DNA from: Alphaproteobacteria bacterium
Lineage (GTDB): Bacteria > Pseudomonadota > Alphaproteobacteria > Rhodobacterales > Rhodobacteraceae
DNA length: 64,000 nucleotides
Assembly (NCBI GenBank): GCA_030425145.1
Contig: JAUHVK010000016.1
Span: forward strand, 1 to 64,000
Direction: 5' to 3'
A program made the position numbers and the translations under genes. Numbering within the stretch: position 1 is the stretch's first letter; the number at the start of each line of letters is the position of its first letter. Below, one piece after another: positions 31,743 to 40,756 of this stretch. The notes under the pieces were generated by a model. It was not told where the DNA came from. It worked only from the letters and a program-made list of their open reading frames with translations, and did no database searches.

Positions 31743-32443
31743 AAGCTGTTCTTTTTGTAGGAGGGTGGGAAGGCCATGCTCCTATGGATTTCGCGGATTG
31801 GTATCGCGATCTGCTTCAGGAGAACGGGTTTGAGGTTGTCATCCATGACACGCTGGAGCCACTGGAACATCCCCAGGAAATGGCGGACGTCGATCTGATC
31901 ACCCCGATCTGGTCGTCCGCGCGCTCTGGGCACAAAGAAGAGTTTGGCAATATGACCAAGCCACAAGAGGATGGCCTCCTTAAGCTCATCGGCGATGGCT
32001 GTGGACTTGCCGGCTGGCATGGCCATATGGGCGATGCGTTTCGCGACCGTCCGACCTATCACTTCCTGATCGGCGGCCAATTCGTCGCCCACCCCCCCGG
32101 CTGGCCCGACAACCTCCAGCCCAAAGAAGACTATATTGATTATGACGTGACGATCTGCCAGCCGGATCACCCGCTTGTCAAAGGCATCCGCAGTTTCCGC
32201 ATTACATCAGAGCAATATTACATGCTCACGGACCCGTCGAACAACGTACTCGCGACGACGACCTTTTCAGGTGACCACCTTTGGTGGATTGAGGGGACCG
32301 TTATACCCGTCACTTGGACACGTCGTTGGGACAGGGGGCGGGTGTTCTACTGTTCGATCGGGCATGAACTGGATGATCTCAAGGTTCCTGAAGTGACCGA
32401 GATGATCCGGCGTGGCGCGGTTTGGGCTGCGAGCAAAACTTAA
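31739..32443 (+). CDS. ThuA-domain protein
   Basis: A 234-residue protein of the ThuA family, a glutamine-amidotransferase-like fold often found with sugar-utilisation operons (first described in trehalose utilisation). Visible segments are AVLFVGGWEGHAPMDFADWY, GLAGWHGHMGDAFRDRPTYH, PLVKGIRSFRITSEQYYML and VIPVTWTRRWDRGRVFYCSI. There is no signal peptide. The biochemical role of ThuA proteins is not settled; a role in sugar oxidation or isomerisation is suggested by context. It is the last gene of the rightward operon. Confidence 0.88.
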   Translation: MKAVLFVGGWEGHAPMDFADWYRDLLQENGFEVVIHDTLEPLEHPQEMADVDLITPIWSSARSGHKEEFGNMTKPQEDGLLKLIGDGCGLAGWHGHMGDAFRDRPTYHFLIGGQFVAHPPGWPDNLQPKEDYIDYDVTICQPDHPLVKGIRSFRITSEQYYMLTDPSNNVLATTTFSGDHLWWIEGTVIPVTWTRRWDRGRVFYCSIGHELDDLKVPEVTEMIRRGAVWAASKT

Positions 32444-32782
32444 GGGCCAATTCACAGTGAACTTACACATTGCCGCGCGGCCTGAAACTTGAGCGCTTCG
32501 TTATCGCTGTAGGTCACATTCATGGCCGGTCTTGTCCCTGCCCTGCGGCAATGTAATTTTGCTGTTGCAGCAATATCCGCGCTGCATGCGCTTGCGGCGA
32601 GAGAAACGAATTTACAGATTGGGCTCCTAGCGGCCGGTCGCTGCGCGCTGCCTCAATGTCGGCTTTATTGATCAACAAGTTCCGTGGTTTTGCTGGGTGG
32701 CATTCTCTTTGTTGCAGAGGAGGGCGGATTGAACCGCGCCGGGTTTGCCGGAGGCTCCAACTCCAGAGTAGGATGGAGCATC

Positions 32783-33109
32783 ATGAGCAAGACGACGAAC
32801 AAGTATTCCCCAGAAGTGCGCGAACGTGCCGTACGGATGGTTTTGGACAACGCGGGGCAGCATGAGAGCCGCTGGTCGGCGATCCTGTCGATTTCATCGA
32901 AGATCGGTTGCGCGCCTCAGACGCTGAACGAGTGGGTCAAGAAGGCCGAGGTCGATCGCGGAGACCGCGCCGGTATTACGACCGAGATGGCCGAGAAGCT
33001 GAAGGCCTTGGAGCGCGAGAACCGCGAACTGAAGGAAGCCAACGAGATCCTGCGGAAGGCTTCGGCGTATTTTGCTCAGGCGGAGCTCGACCGCCGATCC
33101 AGGACATGA
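32783..33109 (+). CDS. IS3-family transposase OrfA
   Basis: A 108-residue helix-turn-helix protein: [17 protein letters not shown], then [20 protein letters not shown] and a C-terminal leucine-zipper-like helix ([20 protein letters not shown]). The ATG at 32783 is chosen because the family similarity starts there. Its stop overlaps the orfB start (ATGA), where IS3 elements make a frameshift fusion. Confidence 0.85.
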   Translation: MSKTTNKYSPEVRERAVRMVLDNAGQHESRWSAILSISSKIGCAPQTLNEWVKKAEVDRGDRAGITTEMAEKLKALERENRELKEANEILRKASAYFAQAELDRRSRT

Positions 33110-33738
33110 TCGCCTTCATCGAAGAGCACCGTCGCACCATCGGGGTCGAGCCGATCTGCAAGCAACTGCCGATTGCCCCATCTATTACCCGGCAGGCGAA
33201 TTGCACAGCAATTCTGCCGAGAGGGCACGTTCTACGATCACATGGCCAAGCGGGCGAACCCCGATCTGCTGTCGGATCGGGCGAAGCGGGACATGGCCTT
33301 GAAGCCCGAGATCGAGCGCGTCTGGGAACAGAACTACAAGGTCTACGGCGTTCGCAAGGTCTGGCACCAGCTGCGCCGGGAGGGCTTCGATGTGGCCAGA
33401 TGCACAGTGGCGCGGCTGATGAAAGACTTGGGCCTAGAAGGCATCATTCGCGGCAAGAAACACAGGACGACCATTCCAGACAAGTCTCAGCCATGTCCGC
33501 TGGACAAGGTGAACCGTCAGTTCAAGGCCCCGGCGCCGAACATGCTGTGGGTCAGCGATTTCACCTATGTGGCGACATGGCAGGGCTTCGTTCACGTAGC
33601 CTTTGTCATCGATGCTTTTGCGCGCCGCATTGTGGGCTGGCGGGTCAGTCGGACGGCTCATGCCGGGTTTGTCCTGGATGCTTTGGAGCAGGCCGTGCAT
33701 CAGCGGCAACCCGGATCGGGCCTGGTTCATCACTCGGA
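33106..33738 (+). pseudogene. broken IS3-family transposase OrfB
   Basis: The DDE transposase is split. It begins normally ([20 protein letters not shown]) but a ~47-base interruption around 33182-33229 changes the frame. It then continues in another frame with FYDHMAKRANPDLLSDRAKR, MLWVSDFTYVATWQGFVHVA, DAFARRIVGWRVS and HHSDRG, after which homology ends. Two of the three DDE residues remain (the Asp of VSDFT and of HHSDRG); the C-terminal Glu region is lost. It cannot encode an active enzyme. Confidence 0.85.
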
Positions 33739-33807
33739 TCGCGGGTGGATTTCCGAAAGACTCTCTCGGCAGCAGTTCCCTGCGGCCCAACAACTGTGCC
33801 TCACCCT

Positions 33808-35463
33808 TCACGATTTGACCAATCTGGTTTCGAGCAATTCGCCCTCACGCGCCAAGATCGGATGAGCAACAGTCGTGATCCATGAATTGAATTCCTTTAA
33901 CAGGTATGCTGTCTCGACGTGCCTGTCACTGGTTGCAAAACTCTCCGTGTTTCCAAGATCCAGACGCTTGAGGTGGTTCTTTCGGCTTCGCCTTTCGATC
34001 TTTGCCATCTCCGCTTTGTTTTCCAGAAGCGCACGGGCGCTCTCCACATCACCGCTGATGAGGACGTTGGTGGCAATGGCCAAATTTTCGGTGACGCGCC
34101 AGTGGATGTCCTCCAGCTCGTCCTTTCCCGCTTCGCTGAACAAGAGACCATCCTTGTGCATCTCGCCCGCAAGTGGCAGGAGCCGTTTGACGATGATGTC
34201 TCCGGCCGCCTCCAATGCGATGGCATAGTCGACAAGTGCCCGCCTTTCCTTGTGTTGTTTCTGGCTCAGGGCTTCCTCGGGAAGCACGGCCGAATAACGC
34301 CGAACACCATCAAGCGCCGCATTCACAACCTCATCCTGTTCGTTGATGGTTTTTACTCTCTCCGGGTCCGGACTGGCGTATATGTCCATTACGGGCCTGA
34401 GCATTTCCGCCACGATTCCCGCCATTCTGAGAATTTCACGTCGCAGGTAGGCAAGTGCCTGTTCCGGCAGCAGGTCCGTATTGTCGCTGAGAACCGACCG
34501 GAACTGCGGATTGTCAAACTTAGGGTTGTTGTCGGTTGGTTCCGGCAAGACCGCCGCCATGGGCTTTTCCAACAGGTGACACGCCGGTATCAGCAACAGC
34601 AGCGCAGCATTGAAGCAGATGTGCAGGAGGATCAGCTCATGTGCACTGTCGAGGTTGCGCAGCACTTCTGCTGCCATCGCCGAATTCAACATGAACAATG
34701 CGAAAACCGCCGCAGAGCCGCGAATGGCCAGATTGGCAATCGGAATGCGCCGCGCCTGAGCCGAGTAGTCCCGGCACAACCAGACAGGTATCAGCGCGGA
34801 GCCCAGGTTCGCGCCCAGCACCAACGAAATTCCGACCGACATTGGCAGCGCTCCGATACCCACCACCGCAACACACATCAGAACCGTGGCAACAGAAGAA
34901 TGCATCACGAAGGCCAGCACAGCACCGGCAATGAAAGCTGTGACGTAGTCGCGTTCGAGATAGGACGCGATGGCCGGCAGGAAATCGCTGTCCCGGATCG
35001 GTTCCATCGTGTCGCGCAGCAGATCAAGCGAGATCAGGATCAAGGCGATGCCCAATACGATCCGTCCGGCTTGTCGCAGCGCACGTCGTTCCGTCTTGAG
35101 AAACAGCATGCCGCCGATCACCAGCAAGAGCGGCGACAGCCAATCGTGACGCAGCGACAGCACCTGGATCAGCAAGGCAGAGCCAAGATCACCGCCAAGG
35201 ACCATTGCGATACCGGCCGGGAATGACACAACGCCCCCGCCCGCGAATCCCGCGACCAGTACGGTTACCGCTGCCGAACTTTGCAGGACGATGGCCATCA
35301 AGATGCCCAAGGGAGCCTGATGCAGGGGACTGCTTCCCGATGTCATCATGCGCCGGAACCATCCTCCATACGCACGCTCGATCCCTGTGCGCACCATTCT
35401 CACGGCAAACAGCAGCAGAAAGGTTGCCCCGAACAGCTGCGTGAGAAACGAAATAATGGCCAT
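33808..35463 (-). CDS. Na/Pi-cotransporter family protein with PhoU-like domain
   Basis: A 551-residue membrane protein. Residues 1-290 hold about eight to nine hydrophobic segments with the repeated Na/Pi signature (VLQSSAAVTVLVAGFAGGG and FVMHSSVATVLMCVAVVG). The C-terminal ~230 residues are a cytoplasmic PhoU-like helical domain (LRREILRMAGIVAEML, ending VAHPILAREGELLETRL). As the last gene of the phosphonate operon it probably moves the inorganic phosphate released by PhnA; family members can export Pi. Its Shine-Dalgarno region is part of a nested hairpin (35478-35528). Confidence 0.87.
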   Translation of the reverse strand: MAIISFLTQLFGATFLLLFAVRMVRTGIERAYGGWFRRMMTSGSSPLHQAPLGILMAIVLQSSAAVTVLVAGFAGGGVVSFPAGIAMVLGGDLGSALLIQVLSLRHDWLSPLLLVIGGMLFLKTERRALRQAGRIVLGIALILISLDLLRDTMEPIRDSDFLPAIASYLERDYVTAFIAGAVLAFVMHSSVATVLMCVAVVGIGALPMSVGISLVLGANLGSALIPVWLCRDYSAQARRIPIANLAIRGSAAVFALFMLNSAMAAEVLRNLDSAHELILLHICFNAALLLLIPACHLLEKPMAAVLPEPTDNNPKFDNPQFRSVLSDNTDLLPEQALAYLRREILRMAGIVAEMLRPVMDIYASPDPERVKTINEQDEVVNAALDGVRRYSAVLPEEALSQKQHKERRALVDYAIALEAAGDIIVKRLLPLAGEMHKDGLLFSEAGKDELEDIHWRVTENLAIATNVLISGDVESARALLENKAEMAKIERRSRKNHLKRLDLGNTESFATSDRHVETAYLLKEFNSWITTVAHPILAREGELLETRLVKS

Positions 35464-35477
35464 GCGTGCCTCTAGTC

Positions 35478-35528
35478 ACCTCCCTAAAGGAACTGCGGGG
35501 CACGACTGCCCCGCTAGGTTAGGGAGGT
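35478..35528 (-). promoter_or_regulatory. nested hairpin covering the ribosome site of the Na/Pi gene
   Basis: An outer perfect 10-base stem (ACCTCCCTAA at 35478-35487 with TTAGGGAGGT at 35519-35528) encloses an inner eight-base stem (GCGGGGCA with TGCCCCGC, 35495-35514). In the mRNA the Na/Pi gene's extended Shine-Dalgarno AGGGAGGTGA (minus strand, about 35476-35485) is paired in the outer stem. Translation of the transporter could therefore depend on opening this structure. A second weak ribosome site (AGAGG) lies closer to the ATG. Confidence 0.5.
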
Positions 35529-35533
35529 TCATG

Positions 35534-36991
35534 CTATTCCGGCCAAGGGAGGGAATAAGTCTTGACATTGGTGAAGAACTTCATCGCCTCGATGACCCCT
35601 TCCTTGACGCCGTTGCCACTGTCTTTGATGCCACCGAACGGCGACATTTCGATGCGGTATCCGGGCTGCTCCCAGATGTTGCAGGTACCCACGTCCAACC
35701 CGTTTATATAGGCGATGGCGCGGTTCAGGTCGTTTGTGCAGACGCCCGAGCTCAACCCGAACTGGGTCGCGTTCGAAATTGCCATGACTTCCGCGTCATC
35801 GTCCGGCACCCGGACGATGGGTACAATGGGACCGAACGTCTCTTCCATCACCAGTTCGCTGTCATGCGGCACATGATCCACCACGATGGGCGGCAGCAGC
35901 GCCCCTTTGCGTTCGGGGTGGTAGAGTATCTTTGCTCCGTCTTTTTCCGCCTGCAGCACGCGGTTCTCGAACAGTTCCGCCGCCTGCGAGTGGATGACAC
36001 ATCCCAGTTCCGTTTCGGGATCCTGCGGATCGCCGAATTTAATCTTTCTCGCTTTTTCCAGCACCAGCGGCACGAACCTGTCGGCAACGCTTTGCTGCAC
36101 GAGGATGCGTTTGACCGCCGTGCAGCGCTGGCCGGAATTGCCTGTGGCTCCCGCAATGGCGATGGTGGCTGCCTTTTCCAGATCGGCATCGTCCAGGTCG
36201 TTGCAGACGATCAGTGGGTCATTCCCTCCCAGTTCCAATGCCTGCCGCTTGTATCCTGCCTTCTGCGCGATCAGCTTGCCCACGGGCACCCCGCCGGTGA
36301 AGGTGATGATGTCGATGTGATCGTTGACCATCATCTCTTCACCGATGTCCTTGGGCCACCCCGTGACGATTTGGAACATCTCGGGCGGAAGGCCAGCTTC
36401 ATAGAGGATATCCGCAAGCGCGATCGCCGTCAGTGGCGTCAACTCGGTCGGTTTACAGACCATGCAGTTGTTGGTGGCGATGCTGGGCGCGATCTTGTGG
36501 CTGACCATGTTGAGCGGATGGTTGAAAGGCGTGATCGCACTGATCGCCCCCACCGGTTCGCGTTTTGTGAAAATCTTGCGCGCCTTGCCGTTGTGGGTCA
36601 GGTCGCAGGAAAACACCTCCCCGTCGTCCTTCATCGCCTCTGCCGCGGCAAACTGGTATACGTCCTGCGCCCGCTTGGTCTCGTAGATCGCGTGCTGGTG
36701 GGAGATGCCCAGTTCCAGCGTGAGCCACTTGGCGAGATAAGCGCGTTTCTCGCCGATCAATTCTCCCGCGCGTTGCAGGATCTGGCTGCGCTCGTAGCGG
36801 GTCAGCTTCGGCTTGTAGTTGGCGGCAATCTCGAAGGCGCGGCGTGCGTGCTCCGCCGTACCGGCCGGAACTGTGCCGACGACCTCTTCGGTGTAGGGAT
36901 AGGTCACCTCGATCACGTCATCGGCGAAAACCACTTCCCCACCGATGCGCATGCCTTCGTTGCGGATTTCCGTCGCTGTCATTTTGTTCAT
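35534..36991 (-). CDS. phnY: phosphonoacetaldehyde dehydrogenase PhnY
   Basis: Aldehyde-dehydrogenase-family enzyme that oxidises phosphonoacetaldehyde to phosphonoacetate with NAD. At 485 residues it shows the family sites: [37 protein letters not shown], the general base in [11 protein letters not shown] and the nucleophile in [12 protein letters not shown]. The position next to phosphonoacetate hydrolase and inside a phosphonate import operon gives the specific call; the family alone would not. Its start overlaps the end of phnA by four bases. Confidence 0.88.
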   Translation of the reverse strand: MNKMTATEIRNEGMRIGGEVVFADDVIEVTYPYTEEVVGTVPAGTAEHARRAFEIAANYKPKLTRYERSQILQRAGELIGEKRAYLAKWLTLELGISHQHAIYETKRAQDVYQFAAAEAMKDDGEVFSCDLTHNGKARKIFTKREPVGAISAITPFNHPLNMVSHKIAPSIATNNCMVCKPTELTPLTAIALADILYEAGLPPEMFQIVTGWPKDIGEEMMVNDHIDIITFTGGVPVGKLIAQKAGYKRQALELGGNDPLIVCNDLDDADLEKAATIAIAGATGNSGQRCTAVKRILVQQSVADRFVPLVLEKARKIKFGDPQDPETELGCVIHSQAAELFENRVLQAEKDGAKILYHPERKGALLPPIVVDHVPHDSELVMEETFGPIVPIVRVPDDDAEVMAISNATQFGLSSGVCTNDLNRAIAYINGLDVGTCNIWEQPGYRIEMSPFGGIKDSGNGVKEGVIEAMKFFTNVKTYSLPWPE

Positions 36992-38247
36992 GCCAGCGCC
37001 CCCGCCAGTGCCGCCGCTTTCGCTGCGTAGAAAAACGCGTCGAAGTTGCGCAGGACCGGCGCCTTGGGCAGATCCAGCACCCGGTTGCAGATGAAGGGCA
37101 CTTCCTGTTCGGTCAGCCCGCCGTGGCTGCGCAGCGGCTCGTTGAGGGCGGCCAGATCGTGACGGTGTTCCGACGAGCCGATCGTCATGTTCTCGGTCGA
37201 GATCATCACGATGTCGCCGATCCGGTCACCCGGCAGTTCGAAGCGTTTGACCGCCTCTTCCTTCGTCATCACTTCGAGGAGCTCCGGCTGGGCCGCCAAT
37301 CGTGCGATGATATCCGTGCGATCCGTACCCTCGGGCAGATAGGCGGTGCCGAAGCCGCCAAGGGCGCCGTGGTGCACAACGTAAGGGTCGGTGATCGGCA
37401 GGATCACCCTTGCCGCCGCTTCGCCCAGCCACTCGTCCAGAAGATCCTGCACGTAGATCACCTGCGGATCGCCATTGGCGTCGTGCTTGGGCTTCATGCC
37501 GTGGTCGGCAGTCACCACAATGGCCGCACCCAGTTCGTCAAGCTGACCAAGATAGCGGTCAAACATCTCGTAAAAGGCTTTCGCTTCGGCTTGATCGGGG
37601 GCGTATTTGTGCTGCACGTAATCCGTGGTGGTCAGATACATCACGTCGGGCTTCCATTCCTGCAGCAATTTCACACCCGCAGCAAAGACGAACTCCGAAA
37701 GCTCCGCTGAATAGACCTCCGGTTGCGCCATTCCAAGCCATTTGCTGGCCACGTCCTGCCCGTGTTCCGCCTGCGTCGTGGTGTCCGATTTTTCCGCTGA
37801 GAAACACTTCGCCCGGTCCTCGTCGAACTTCAGCCCCGCCCCCAAGAGCGCGCGCAGCTTGTCCTTGGCGGTCACGACTGCAACACGAGCGCCAGCCTCG
37901 TAGAACTTTGAAAACACCGTGGGTGCGCGCAGGAAACGCACATCATTCATCATCACCTCTTCGCCGGTGTCGGGATCATAGAGATAGTTGCCGCAAATCC
38001 CGTGCACAGCAGGCGGACGTCCGGTGGCAATCGAAAGATTGTTTGGATTGGTAAATGAAGGAATGACCGAGTGTGCAAGGCGATCCGTCCCGGTCTCCTT
38101 CATCCGCGCAAGGTGTGGCATCAGCCCGTCAGCGATGGCCTTGTCGAGGTATTCAGGCTCACACCCGTCGAGACAGATGGCAATCGCGCAGGTGGTCGGG
38201 GCCGCATAGGTACGATCGTTCGCAACAATGGGGGTTCGGATGGTCAT
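36988..38247 (-). CDS. phnA: phosphonoacetate hydrolase PhnA
   Basis: Zinc-dependent alkaline-phosphatase-superfamily hydrolase that cleaves phosphonoacetate to acetate and phosphate. The 419 residues have the expected metal and nucleophile sites: [10 protein letters not shown] near the N-terminus, the nucleophile Thr in [35 protein letters not shown] and the late His in [20 protein letters not shown] precedes the ATG. Together with PhnY it forms the terminal two steps of 2-carbon phosphonate breakdown, which yields phosphate without phosphonoacetaldehyde hydrolase. Confidence 0.9.
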   Translation of the reverse strand: MTIRTPIVANDRTYAAPTTCAIAICLDGCEPEYLDKAIADGLMPHLARMKETGTDRLAHSVIPSFTNPNNLSIATGRPPAVHGICGNYLYDPDTGEEVMMNDVRFLRAPTVFSKFYEAGARVAVVTAKDKLRALLGAGLKFDEDRAKCFSAEKSDTTTQAEHGQDVASKWLGMAQPEVYSAELSEFVFAAGVKLLQEWKPDVMYLTTTDYVQHKYAPDQAEAKAFYEMFDRYLGQLDELGAAIVVTADHGMKPKHDANGDPQVIYVQDLLDEWLGEAAARVILPITDPYVVHHGALGGFGTAYLPEGTDRTDIIARLAAQPELLEVMTKEEAVKRFELPGDRIGDIVMISTENMTIGSSEHRHDLAALNEPLRSHGGLTEQEVPFICNRVLDLPKAPVLRNFDAFFYAAKAAALAGALA

Positions 38248-38267
38248 GTTCTTGTTCCTTGATTCAT

Positions 38268-39107
38268 TTATTTGGCGCGATTAACGGCTGACCTCAGGTA
38301 GCCGGACAAGAATTCGGCTATGAGAACCATCGCGATAATTGACAGGATGATGGCGGCAACCCGCAGGTTTTCGAGTTGCTGCACGTTGCGCTTGAGATAC
38401 CAACCCATGCCGCCGCCCCCAAAGAACCCGACGACCGTTGCGGCGCGGAAGGCGACATCCCACGTGTAAATAGCGATACCGGTGAAGGCGACGCGTACCT
38501 GCGGCACTACGGCAAAAAGAAACACCTGGAGCGGATTGGCACCGGCAGATTGCATCGCTTCGACCGGGCCCATGTCGATGGCTTCGATCTCGTCCGCGAA
38601 AAGCTTGCCGGCAAAACCGATGCAGAACATCGTCAGGGCACTGACCCCGGCCAGCATTCCGAAACCGAGAACCGACACGAAAAGGATCGTCCAGATCGTT
38701 TCGTGAATAGCACGGCAGGAAATCACGCCCAGACGACCGACCGGGAACATGACCCTGTGCGGCGTGACGTTGCCCGCCGAGAACCAAGCCAGCGGAACTG
38801 CGAGGCAAACTCCGGCGAAACTACCCAGAAAGGACATTTGCAGCGTGTCGAGGATGGCCGCGAGATAGCCGCGATCCAGCACGTATTCCAGATCAGGCGG
38901 ATAGTAGCGGTCGCTGACGACTCCGACGAGGCGACCCAGCGCGCCAATCAGCTTGGCGATATCCACGTTCAGGAAATGCAGCGAATAGCCCAGGAATAAG
39001 ACGACAACCAGCAGAGTGCCGAAGCGGTAGAGCGATTCAGGATACCTGTAGCGCGACCATGTCGGGCCGTTGGAAGGCAATTTGGCGGTAATGGCTTGTT
39101 CAGTCAT
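38268..39107 (-). CDS. phnE: phosphonate ABC transporter permease PhnE (second copy)
   Basis: Membrane subunit of the phosphonate importer, 279 residues with about six membrane segments. The permease loop is seen in IDMGPVEAMQSAGANPLQVF and RAATVVGFFGGGGMGWYL. It lies ten bases downstream of the first phnE. The two copies probably form a heterodimer. Confidence 0.92.
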   Translation of the reverse strand: MTEQAITAKLPSNGPTWSRYRYPESLYRFGTLLVVVLFLGYSLHFLNVDIAKLIGALGRLVGVVSDRYYPPDLEYVLDRGYLAAILDTLQMSFLGSFAGVCLAVPLAWFSAGNVTPHRVMFPVGRLGVISCRAIHETIWTILFVSVLGFGMLAGVSALTMFCIGFAGKLFADEIEAIDMGPVEAMQSAGANPLQVFLFAVVPQVRVAFTGIAIYTWDVAFRAATVVGFFGGGGMGWYLKRNVQQLENLRVAAIILSIIAMVLIAEFLSGYLRSAVNRAK

Positions 39108-39117
39108 CGTACCCTCC

Positions 39118-39945
39118 TCAGATCACGGCTTTGCGCAGGTAATGCGATATGACTTCGCCCAGGACGATCAGCAGCAGGATCGCGAGGATAACCATGCTGA
39201 CACCGCCGTAGTTGAAACTGTTCATCTGGCGGAAGAACAGCAGTCCAAGGCCACCAGCTCCGACCAGACCCATCACGGCTGAGCGTCGGATGTTGATGTC
39301 CCATTCAAAGATCACGGTGGCCAGCACCACGGGATAGATCTGCGGCAGGATGCCGTAGTACATCACCTGGAACTGGTTGCCGCCGACAGCGCGGATCGCC
39401 TCGACCGGTTTAGCGTCGATGTTCTCGATCGCCTCGGCGGTAATCTTCGAGATGAAGCCGACCGAGCGCATCGCAATTGCCAAAATACCGGGCAAGGCAC
39501 CGAGACCCACGGCGCTGACAAAGATTAGCGCCCAGACGATCTCGTGGACCGAGCGGCTGAGCACCATCAGGAAACGTCCGATAGGGTAAAGGATTGTCTT
39601 GGAGGGTGTCACATTGGCAGCACCAAGCCAGGCTACTGGCAGCGAAAAGAAACACCCCAGAACGGTGCCGACGCAGGCCATCATGAAAGTTTCCAGCGTC
39701 GGGATGATCAGTTCGGGAAACAGCCCGATATCCAGCGTCAGATAACGCCCGATCGATGCCAGCACACCACTGCGCCCGCCGATGCGGGACCAGTCAGTAT
39801 CTGCGATGATCGTACCGCTGACACACCATCCGATGAACAGGAGAACAGCCAGCCAGATCAGCCCCATCTTCGTGAAGCGGCGCCGACGCAGGTCGGCTTG
39901 TAGGCTGATGGCCGCTGGGTTGACGTCGAGGGAGGCCATGGTCAC
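39118..39945 (-). CDS. phnE: phosphonate ABC transporter permease PhnE (first copy)
   Basis: Membrane subunit, 275 residues, about six membrane segments. The coupling loop reads IDAKPVEAIRAVGGNQFQVM and the C-terminal part RRSAVMGLVGAGGLGLLF. Its start overlaps the end of phnC by four bases. It resembles the following copy in the middle and C-terminal parts and is likely an old duplication. Confidence 0.92.
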   Translation of the reverse strand: MTMASLDVNPAAISLQADLRRRRFTKMGLIWLAVLLFIGWCVSGTIIADTDWSRIGGRSGVLASIGRYLTLDIGLFPELIIPTLETFMMACVGTVLGCFFSLPVAWLGAANVTPSKTILYPIGRFLMVLSRSVHEIVWALIFVSAVGLGALPGILAIAMRSVGFISKITAEAIENIDAKPVEAIRAVGGNQFQVMYYGILPQIYPVVLATVIFEWDINIRRSAVMGLVGAGGLGLLFFRQMNSFNYGGVSMVILAILLLIVLGEVISHYLRKAVI

Positions 39946-40694
39946 AGCACCTCCATCGCGTAAATTTCTTCCAAGTCGGCATCGCGCAGTGTTTCGGTCG
40001 CCCCGTCGAACTTCTTGATGCCATCCTGCATGCCGATTATGCGATTGCAGAATTCCTTGGCCAGTTGCACGTCATGGATATTGCACAGCGCGGGAACTTT
40101 CAGCTCCAGCGCGATGTCGCGGATCAGATGCATGACCTCACGAGAAATCTTTGGGTCAAGAGCAGACGTCGGCTCATCCAGCAACAGCAGCTTTGGACGT
40201 TGCATCAACGCGCGTGCGATGCCAACCCTTTGGCGCTGTCCGCCTGAAAGTTCATCTGCCCGTTTGTTGATGTGATCGCTCAACCCAACGCGATCAAGAT
40301 AGTAGAGCGCCTGATTGACATCCGATTGAGGAAAGGCGCGAAATAGCGACCGCAGATTGCCGGTATAGCCCAGCCTGCCGGACAGTACGTTGTCCATCAC
40401 GGACATGCGGTTGATCAGGTTGAATTCTTGAAAGATCATACCGACGTTGCGGCGCAATCCGCGCAACTGCCGGGGATTCAGGTTGCGGACGTCCTCACCA
40501 AGAAGTGTGATCCTGCCGCCTGTCGGTTCTACCAGCCGGTTCACAGCCCGGATCAACGTGGACTTGCCTGCGCCGCTGGGGCCGATGATGGCAAGGAAAT
40601 CGTCATCCTTCACTTCAAAGTCGATGCCCTTGAGAATTTCAGGGCCCTTCGCGGAATAGCGGACTTTCAGATCCGAAACCTCAAGAACATTCAT
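39942..40694 (-). CDS. phnC: phosphonate ABC transporter ATP-binding protein PhnC
   Basis: ATPase subunit of the importer, 250 residues. Walker A is GPSGAGKST, the signature is LSGGQRQRVGIARAL and Walker B is LLLLDEPTSALDP. The RNVGMIFQEFNLINRMSVMD region is typical of PhnC. It lies between the binding protein and the permeases, and a strong hairpin in the upstream spacer probably lowers its expression relative to PhnD. Confidence 0.94.
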   Translation of the reverse strand: MNVLEVSDLKVRYSAKGPEILKGIDFEVKDDDFLAIIGPSGAGKSTLIRAVNRLVEPTGGRITLLGEDVRNLNPRQLRGLRRNVGMIFQEFNLINRMSVMDNVLSGRLGYTGNLRSLFRAFPQSDVNQALYYLDRVGLSDHINKRADELSGGQRQRVGIARALMQRPKLLLLDEPTSALDPKISREVMHLIRDIALELKVPALCNIHDVQLAKEFCNRIIGMQDGIKKFDGATETLRDADLEEIYAMEVL

Positions 40695-40716
40695 TGTTTT
40701 CCCTCACGAAATTGAG

Positions 40717-40745
40717 CCTGCCCTGTCGCCCGACGACAGGGCAGG
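40717..40745 (-). other. strong hairpin between phnD and phnC
   Basis: CCTGCCCTGTCG (40717-40728) and its exact complement (40734-40745) form a 12-base stem with a five-base loop. There is no T-tract on the transcribed strand, so it is more likely to protect the phnD mRNA 3' end than to terminate strongly. Confidence 0.55.
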
Positions 40746-40756
40746 ATACGACCTGT

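Larger units (their letters stand above)
32730..33738 (+). mobile_element. remnant of an IS3-family insertion sequence
   Basis: The left end is probably at TGAACCGCGCCGGGTTTGCC (32730), whose form resembles IS3-family terminal repeats. orfA is intact, orfB is broken, and the right part, including the end of orfB and the right terminal repeat, is missing after about 33738. The element lies exactly between the sugar/polyol block and the phosphonate block. The 286 bases before it (32444-32729) hold no gene. Confidence 0.75.

Noticed and set aside
33919-37030. Two long plus-strand frames (435 and 560 residues) opposite the Na/Pi and phnY genes
   Set aside because: The minus strand encodes recognisable proteins with motifs; the plus frames are rich in Arg, Gln and His without any domain.
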